Below, in pieces: positions 56,400 through 64,000 of a stretch of DNA of 64,000 bases (position 1 is its first letter; each line of letters starts with the position of its first letter). The translations under genes and the position numbers were made by a program. Origin of the DNA: Steinernema hermaphroditum (Eukaryota; Nematoda; Chromadorea; Rhabditida; Steinernematidae); NCBI GenBank assembly GCA_030435675.1, contig CM059621.1:62001-126000 (forward strand), in the 5' to 3' direction. The notes beneath the pieces are model-generated. The model saw only the letters and a list, made by a program, of their open reading frames with translations, was not told the origin of the DNA and did not search any database.

Positions 56400-56600
56400 C
56401 ATTTAGATGATGTTTGGTACTAGAGCGCCGCGGCCCGCCATCGTCCGACGACCGGAAGCGTTGCGGTCAAAGTGCACTGGGGGTGTGAGCGCCCGATGGA
56501 TGTCCGGCCTGATTAATTACGGGGCGTCTTGACAGCTGTCCGAGGGGCTCATTACGCGGGCCATTGCTTTGTACCGCGGACAAAAGATTCGAAATTGAGG
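56400..56600. promoter_or_regulatory. GC-rich island with TGIF/homeodomain-like sites
   Basis: Contains the palindrome gacagctgtc within ttgacagctgtccg, a homeodomain core ctgattaattac and a CGCCGCGGCCCGCC segment. The island is clearly GC-richer than its flanks. A possible enhancer; motif-level evidence only. Confidence 0.25.
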
Positions 56601-59600
56601 GATTAAGGAGATGAATGGAGCCGATTTTTTGGGATTTGCCTTTTGAGGATAGGATAGGCCACTCGTGGGGGAACCATTTTCTGGGACTCTAGGACGAATT
56701 CGATTAAAATTTCGCATCGGGCAGTCATGTGGCCCTTCGATATATATTTCGTAGTAAAGTCGGTTTATTTGATGAGTCCTGGCTCATTTTATGCTTCAAG
56801 GACCAATGACCTTTCCAGACGGGGTAAATTGGCTTTTGTGAATGAAGCTTTTGTGGAGATGTCCCAGAAGGTCAAATGCAATTTTGGGTTCTTTCATTGA
56901 AATGTTCGTTTGGACCAGGAAGTGAGAGATAAAGGAACTGATCTAGAACCGGGTTGATGCTGCATAATCCTGTGCTCTTGTAGCTGTTGTTGGCGGCTGG
57001 AGTTGTGCGAAATTTAGACTTTTGATCATTGTATACAACTCGGGTTCTTCTGCAAGATGTGACCGTAGGCAAGGCAAGGAACCACAGGGAAAGCTGATCT
57101 AAAGCACAACCCAGCATTAGGTTAGGAATATGGGGATTCATCCCTCACTTGAAATGTATTAACTTTTGTTAAAGTATGCGAAGAGAGAGCAGAAGTTGGC
57201 TCAAGAAGTGCGTCTGCTAAGGACGTTAAGATGACCAGTGATAACCAGACGTCAACGTAACCTTACAAAAAAATACAGGTTGGCTATCGTTAAAATTATC
57301 TCTAGGCAGACCTGATGAAACTCTCTCCTACATTCCGTTTGATCCTTAACCAAAGACCACGAATCAAACTGTGTTTCTTTCCCTTATAAGGGAGTTGACA
57401 TGACCACAACGAAACTGCGACACAAATTGTTTATAAAACATTGCTGTCCATGTAAACAAGAACAGTTTCTTCTCCACAAAATGCATCTCCTCTGTGGTCA
57501 GCTGTTCATCGCCGCGAAACGCGTTCTAGCGGTTTTGAAGTTGGCGAACGAATAAGAGCGGAAACAGATGGAAACGCGCCCCCGGACTCACCACAAAAAA
57601 GTGCAATTTGTCCGATTGGTCAATCCATAAATCGCGCCAAATGGCTTTCGCCTTAATTCGATCACTAAACGCCTGGAGTGTCGACCTGTGTGGGCTGGAG
57701 GGCAAAAATGGATCCACTTATATCAAATTATGGATGAAACGGATTTTGCACGGCCGAAGACGCTTTGCAAAGAGTCTTCAAGATCAGATCTGATTATTTG
57801 CAGATATGACGTGACGGAGCGTAAAAAGTCGCAAATTTTCATTCAGATGGGAACACTGCGGTCCCGCGGGGAAATGGAACCCAGACGCATTAAACACATT
57901 TAATGAGACGGGTATGTTTTTTACTGAACGGAACGCTGCGAAACGCTAATGTCAATTATATGGCGGAAGGATGAGCAAAAGATAAAACACATGGTAATGT
58001 GGGTGTGGATCAACCGATCTAGGTTTACAGTCACCACGTTGGGATCTGTTGTCTGTGCCTCAAATTTGTAACCATACATCACATTCATGTGATGGGATAA
58101 AAAGGGAAGCTAAGAGGCCTGACTTCAAAGGCTTATTTCTAGAACTGCAATCCGAACTCCAGCTACCTTAGGAATTACTTTATTCACTGGGGACAATTGT
58201 GACCAGAGTTGTCCAGGTACCCGGACAGTTGCCGGTCCGAAAACCCGAACCCGACTACTCTGACTTTTAGGTTAAGAAAACCAAGTTTAATCTGAGCCGG
58301 AGCTGACTTCAGTTAGGACTAGGACTAGCTCAGTGATTGCTTTTTATAGAATTGGGAAAATTGTGACTAGACGTACCCGAACGTTCTGGAAAGCCGTCCC
58401 GGAAACTCGAACCCGACAAGTCTGATTTTGACTGTTCGCTAGGAGCGCTGTGAAGAGAGCACAAACGATCAGAGAAAAAAGGCATGTGACAAGGGTATAT
58501 TCCGCAGCCAAGTGATCCGAGCCAAGTCGGAATTCCGAATTCCCACCGATTGACCTAGCTTGACCCGGCTTAGTTTGCGTCTATGGCTAAAACTTTTCGA
58601 TCTCAACTTTGTTTCATAAACAGGAACTCGTTTTTTCCACAGTTTTGACAAATATTACAACTTGAAAAATAGTGTATATGTGAAATAAAATACAATAGAT
58701 TAGATGCTACTCGTGACAGTAGCGATCAACGAATACTGCCATAAGTGAAATGTGCGAAATCCAATATAAAACGACAGACGCGAAATGTGACCGAGTTGAG
58801 CAGTCCTGTCGGCGGCGGTGGCTTTGGATGAGTGAACATGTCGGCAGCTCACTGTACCCCATGAATGTAATTCGATCCATGCGGCAACTTGAGTTGTGTG
58901 CACTTTTTCGTGCTTATCACAAAAATATAGAACATCAACACGCAAAGTTCCAGCGTAATTGGATCCGTCCCGAGAAATGGCAGTTCGAGAAACGTAAGTT
59001 GTTCGTACTATAGGTTGTTTTCGCATTTAGATTATTGAGAATAGCGCAGAAGATGGCCTGCTAAGAACATCAGCTCATTATGTTTCAGGATCACATTCTC
59101 CTCAAAATAAATAGTGCATCTCTGAGCGGAAATTGGTTCATTATACGCGCTATTTAAGCTCCTTGTTTATCGTAATCTATCCTTAAAAGGATAGACAATT
59201 CCGGTCTTATATCTTAAAATGTAAGCGACATTCCCCTTCGGGTATGGGTGAGGATCTGCACTAAACTCTCATGTTGCGAAACAACGTCAAACAAGGAAAT
59301 GAAGAGGCGAAGAGTGCCATGATTTGATTTAGAGAAAAACTCTTTCAGGAAACGTTTCGTGAGAAAGTGGACAGACATGTATAGTCCATTTGGGGGTCAT
59401 TTCTTTAAAGTGCAGTATTGCTATTCAGCTTGAATGTTTCATAATGAGATCGATAGATATCGAGAAAAAAAGAAGACCTTAATAAACCAGAATGTGAAAG
59501 GTGAAGAGGAGGTATACCAAAGTGGAAGAGAAATAAGCGTCTCTTGAGGGTTGATAAAACGCAGTCATCCTATGATGGTTGAGCTTTAAGGTTGCGATTG

Positions 59601-59944
59601 CATGACACCTTAAATCGGCGAGTGGGGAATTTCTTTCTTGTTAGTTCGCCATAACTTGTAATAGACCACAGAATAGAGTAGACCACGAGAGAGATCACAA
59701 AGGGGTGCAGTCACAAAAGAGAGTGCTAGGCTAGATGTCTATTGCTGAGAGCCATAAATGTGTTAAATTTATGGAGCAACTCTAAGTTCACAGTGCTCTG
59801 AAGTCGGCGGTGCATCTCACTCTATTATTCATTCTAAGTTTGAGTTGATGTGGATAGAATAAAGGCCGATAAAACAGTTCATGCATTGAGTTAAGAATCG
59901 AATGAAATAATTCGTATTTTTGCAAATAAAAAAGCAAAAAAAAA

Positions 59945-60006
59945 CTACCAGACTGAACCCGCAACCCTGGGCATGGCAAGCGCATTGCCAATCAGCCAAC
60001 CGGTAG
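59945..60006 (-). repeat. Degenerate tRNA-like sequence
   Basis: On the minus strand the ends CTACCgg and tCTGGTAG can pair as an acceptor-like stem. A D-arm-like ttggctgattggcaatgc and a T-loop-like gcgggttcagtc follow. At 62 nt it is too short for a normal tRNA and box B is imperfect (GGTTCAGTC), so it is a pseudogene or SINE fragment. Confidence 0.45.
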
Positions 60007-60649
60007 TAATGTACTGTTGCCTCACCGGTTGTACTACTAGCTCCTCGTATTTTCATATCGAATATACAACTGGACTCCATATCCAGAGAATTTTGAGTAT
60101 TTAAGTATTCGACAGCCCTATTTAAGAGCTTCCATTCATAATCCAATAATTCCACAAAATCTATAAAAACATAAGCCATTTTCCTTGTACGTATTCCCAT
60201 CTAGAAGGATTTGTAGGATACACATTTATGAGTTCTACCATATGTCGTCGTCATTTTTTGAGAGCACAAACCCATAGCAATAAATTTCAACTCGCGTGAG
60301 CATAAATTCATGTAAATAACCCATTTCTCACCAACTATTATCCGTGTCTGATCTAAGAACATGTTTGAGATAGAGATAAGCTGATCGTGGAAAGAGTGAA
60401 AGCATTTATTTTGCAACAAAAAATGATGATGCGCGCTGTTTAAAGATCGAAGACTTAAGATATCAAGGAGCTCAACATAGACAATGGATCTGATCGAGGA
60501 TGTGCCACAGCCATATTCGGATGAAGCGGTTCTTAGTCGCTCGTCAAAATTAGCGCAGCTTACGTATCTCATGCAATGAAATTTTGCATAAAATCCCATG
60601 GAGCATGAGCCTACACATGCCAACGCATTACCGAATCAGGCGCCGGCGA

Positions 60650-61200
60650 ACGCACGTCATCGCTGGACGGAACGGAAAGGATGAGACAAAAAGCGGCGGG
60701 CGACAATTATTTGGGCCCAGATATATGGCCAGCTGCCGGCGTGGTGGCGGCGCACTGATGCCAGAAGGGCTTTAGGGTTTAAGACAAGGCCAGCAGAGGG
60801 GCGGCGGGCCAAAGCACTCCGGGGCGGCGCCCATATATCGCATTTCACGCGGCGCTGCCATCTCCGCTTAGGATCGGCTAGCGGAGGGAATTTGGCAAAA
60901 AGAAAGCGAAATTTTGGATGAATCTGGTCCTGGATGAGGGGACGCCTCTGCAGCGACGTGTTTTCGCGAGAAGTGGGACGGCACATTCCGCAGCGGTTCA
61001 TCTTCATTTGTATTAATGATCGTCGCCACAGTGGAGCGCCGCGCGATATCCATTATTCATGAGTGGCGCAAAGGAATAAACTTTGAGTTGTTTTTTGGGA
61101 CGCGCGCCGGGACAGGAGGAGGAGGAGGAGGAAAGTAGTAGTAGACGACGACAACGCACGGCCGGAACAGCAGAGGCCGCCTAATTGTAGTTGCTTGTTG
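60650..61200. promoter_or_regulatory. GC-rich island with an AGG repeat
   Basis: CpG-rich sequence with homeodomain-like cores (tattaatgatcg, ccattattcatgag), the E-box word cagctg and a run of aggaggaggagg at about 61110-61130. It differs sharply from the AT-rich surroundings and has no supportable frame. Possible regulatory DNA or the 5' region of an unrecognised transcript. Confidence 0.25.
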
Positions 61201-62618
61201 AATGAGAAGTGAAAGTTCGAATGGCGACGCTTAAAAAAGGACATAGAAGGCGGTAGGGGCCCGAGAAGGAACTTAGAAAGTGGTTAATGGTCGAAAATCG
61301 CTCGTGGTCTGGCAAGTGATAAAAGGGATCTAATGGTTGAATGCAAAACTGAAGAACAACACATATTTTGTGAGAAATGACAGCAAAAAAGGTGCAGAAG
61401 CATACGGAAAGAAAGTTCAGAAAGAAGCACTACGACAATATGCATTTGAAGCGGTCCCATTCTCACAATTATTCACGAATTATTGAAGGACAAGAATGTT
61501 GTATAGTTATAAAAGTGATCAGCGCGACTGAGAGCGATTCTGAACCAGAGCGGCGCAAACCGAAACTTTGAAATACCCAGACCGAGACCAAATCAAAAGT
61601 CTCGCCTCATAATCGCCATGGAGAGCGGAGTTTCCTCTTTACATGTTTGCTGTTAATGTCATGCTTTATGGCATGGAATCCAGTAGTCCAAGTAGGACCG
61701 AAAATCAAAGTTTCGCCCAGGGTCTTAGCACTTCTCCGAGACCGTGACTAAAAAAGGGCAAGACTTTCGAGAGTGCGACAGTGCTGTTCTTTTCTGGACG
61801 CAACAGGTACTAGCAGTACGGTAGCCCTGGCGGTATTGTATTCAATATTGAAACAGACCATGGATACCGAAAGGAAACTCAGTTTCAGAAATGTTTGGAA
61901 GCGCTGGCAATTAGGAGAGAGAAGTTTACGGTTGAATGGGCAAGTTTTGGAGCAGGCATGGCAAGCCTACGATAATGAACAAAACACAAAGGGAGAGAAA
62001 AAATCGTCTGTCCGTTGATTACAAAAACTGATTTCGTTGTCTTCATCAATTATTCAATTTGGATCTGATGGGCAAAGTGCATCACCGAGTAGAGTGCCCA
62101 GAGCAGTGCGTGGGAATACATTCAGAGAATACACGATTCTCACGAAGGGGATTAAAGATTAGAGGGAAGATAAACGCAGAAATCACGTTCCATTCGCCGA
62201 ATGTATGCAAACAAAGAAAATCCAATTTTAGCTCCATTAGCAAGGAAAACATGCTGTGGTCTAGGGCGGAACAGTCGGTTTTTCCAAATGGCAAATCTCG
62301 AAAATAGCGGCTCAAAAAGCTGCAGATCAACCACATTTCCGACACAGTTCTATGGCTGAGCAATGAGGAAGATTCCAGAAGCACTTTCTATGCATATCGA
62401 AATATTTCTCTCTTTCATTGTGGGCAGGCCACACTCAATATAGTCCATAAAGTCCGCGAAATGGTGTATTGACTTGCATATTTTATCAACTGTCTACTCG
62501 AAAGAAGCTTGTGTATAGAGCACAGAATTGGCTATCGGCTATAGATCATTCAGAAACATTAATCAAGCACTGTATTACGGAGTCTAACTGGTATCGGAGT
62601 TTCACTCTGTCGAGCTCG

Positions 62619-62693
62619 GCCTCTGAACGTCCGATTGGTCAGACGGCAAACCCTGTGGCCGTTGTGAGTCTCCCAGCTTCCAGAAGGAATTGG
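62619..62693 (+). repeat. Dispersed repeat, copy 2 (first copy at 15919)
   Basis: Shares gtccgattggtcagac/gtccggttggtctgat, ggcaaaccctgtggc, gttgtgagt and cttccagaaggaattggga words with 15919-15990 in the same order and similar spacing. Confidence 0.6.
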
Positions 62694-64000
62694 GATACCC
62701 GGAAGCCGTAGTCCAACCACCTACAAGATGTCCGACGTCAGGAATCCAGCTGAGAATCCAGAAGTCATCTCAAAGGTCGCCGATACTCTGAGGACCTGCG
62801 GGGATGCAGCTTTCGGAAGAAGGACCTCTCTCCGAAGCATATGCCCATGCGTGACCCTCTATAGCAAAATTACAAGAGCGAAAAAAATGTACAGTGAGTT
62901 ATTTCTTTGCTTGAAAGCAGGTCTAGGCCAGCAGATCGTCGGTCATACATGCCATGCACCGCAGTCCTAAAGGCTCGTTTCAGTGAATTCAGATCAAAGC
63001 TACCTAGTCCAAACGATCCAAAACAATGATCTGAGGACTCCACGAGGAAAAAAAATTTGGAAGGCAGTCAAGGGTACCTTTTGGCCAAACAGAACGTTCA
63101 CCTCCAGCCTGTAACTTCCCTGGAAACTACCCCTCCGATAAGCCAGGTTCGACTCACTAATGAAAGCCAAAATAAGCCAAAATGAACCAATCCCCGATTC
63201 GCTCACCCACAGTCTGCTATCAGTAAATGAGTGGTTTAGACAGGTAAAATTGATTTGCAGCATAGAAGCTGTGGGGTTCGAAGAATGAGGATTCTACGAA
63301 ATGAGCAAAAGGTCAATTGTATTGTTTCAGCAGTACCTGAACATGTTACCTACTACGTCATAATTTTTGATTATGCTATACCTAGCATATTTCAAATGGA
63401 TATAATAGCTTTTGTTTAGACAATCTAATGCTAGAACATAACCAAAAAAAAGAGGAGAAACTGGTTGAATTATCCCCAAAGGAACAAATCGGTACGACTT
63501 TTTTACCGTAAAATCCTTTGCTAATACTACGACCCTACTACGATGAAATCAAAATTGACAGGTTCGACTCCTACCGTAATTCGTATTTCAGCAAAACTGT
63601 AGCCTTTGACAGTGAATGATGAACCATAGCTACCATAGCTCAAAACAACGCCGGAATATTCCAGGAATCGAGAGGAGTATGAGTGGCGGAGACTCTCGAA
63701 ATATAACGATTTTACCAACTTGGCCATCGTGGCGAGAGGTGGTACTCTATGAGTTCGGCTGCGTGGCTCTCTCTAAGCGCGCACTCCTTGTGCGCCGCAT
63801 GAGAAAAGATAATTTAATTTCGCTTTCGACGAAGAAGACGCTTCCCAAACGACACGAAATTGAACATCGGCGGCGGCGGCGACGACGTCGGCGACGCTGT
63901 TCCGGGGGGCGTCGAGTGGCGCGCGAGGAAAAGTCGACTACCACAACCGAAAAAAAAACGAGGAAAAGGGGTGACTCGATGGTGGAATGTTCGCAAGAAA

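Larger units (their letters stand above)
46304..64000. other. 17.7-kb stretch without a supported gene
   Basis: All open frames are short and lack motifs, signal peptides or compatible splice sites. It contains dispersed repeats, foldbacks, tRNA-like hairpins and GC-rich islands at about 48.2-48.7, 52.6-53.3, 56.3-56.7, 57.5-57.9 and 60.6-61.2 kb. The last kilobase holds a CGG-rich segment (63865-63900) that could be a 5' UTR of a minus-strand gene, but no exon is demonstrable. Confidence 0.5.

Noticed and set aside
59945..60006. Functional tRNA-Gly on the minus strand
   Set aside because: Only 62 nt long, imperfect box B and a mismatched anticodon stem; called a degenerate tRNA-like sequence.
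63814..63996. Minus-strand 60-residue frame at the right edge as a gene start
   Set aside because: Driven by CGG and T runs, with no motif; it could be a 5' UTR but cannot be supported.

Overview
The window looks like a piece of nematode nuclear genome. Genes are split by many very short GT-AG introns, 40-48 nt in about 30 cases. The kinesin matches the KIF13/KLP-4 family along its whole length, and there is a small cluster of seven-helix receptor-like genes. Splice acceptors are a mix of CAG and TAG rather than the strong TTTTCAG of Caenorhabditis, so a different lineage, possibly clade I, is likely. The species cannot be named from the sequence. Exon models below were built by hand from splice sites, reading-frame phase and family similarity; all models with a known start sum to a multiple of three unless stated.

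Left third (1-24 kb): repeat-rich DNA to about 3.7 kb; a small secreted Kunitz-like gene (minus, 3.7-4.1 kb); two unrecognised secreted or membrane genes in tandem (minus, 6.3-8.8 kb); three small RING-finger genes (9.9-13.7 kb) and a possible tail-anchored protein between them; an odd, shortened serpin (minus, 14.0-15.4 kb); a two-finger C2H2 gene end (plus, 18.2-18.7 kb); a tRNA-Leu(UAG) gene at 19.1 kb; and three paralogous seven-helix genes (16.5, 20.2 and 22.1-24.0 kb), one of them frameshifted.

Middle (24-46 kb): a deleted mariner element and a second, decayed mariner copy; a foldback element with tRNA-like arms; then the densest stretch. This holds a flavin-containing monooxygenase (plus, 30.4-34.7 kb), a DNA-ligase-I-like gene that has lost most nucleotidyl-transferase motifs (plus, 35.9-37.4 kb), and the 19-exon kinesin-3 gene klp-4/KIF13 (minus, 37.6-46.3 kb), which converges on the ligase-like gene.

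Right part (46.3-64 kb): no gene could be supported in 17.7 kb. It holds dispersed repeats, foldbacks, hairpins with Pol III B-box-like arms, and several GC-rich islands that may be regulatory DNA of a gene beyond the window.

The most unusual items are the intact-frame ligase-like pseudoenzyme, the Kunitz domain lacking exactly the C14-C38 cysteine pair, the serpin with a shortened core and atypical hinge, and the recurrent palindromic tRNA-like hairpins, two of them in a tandem repeat inside a klp-4 intron.
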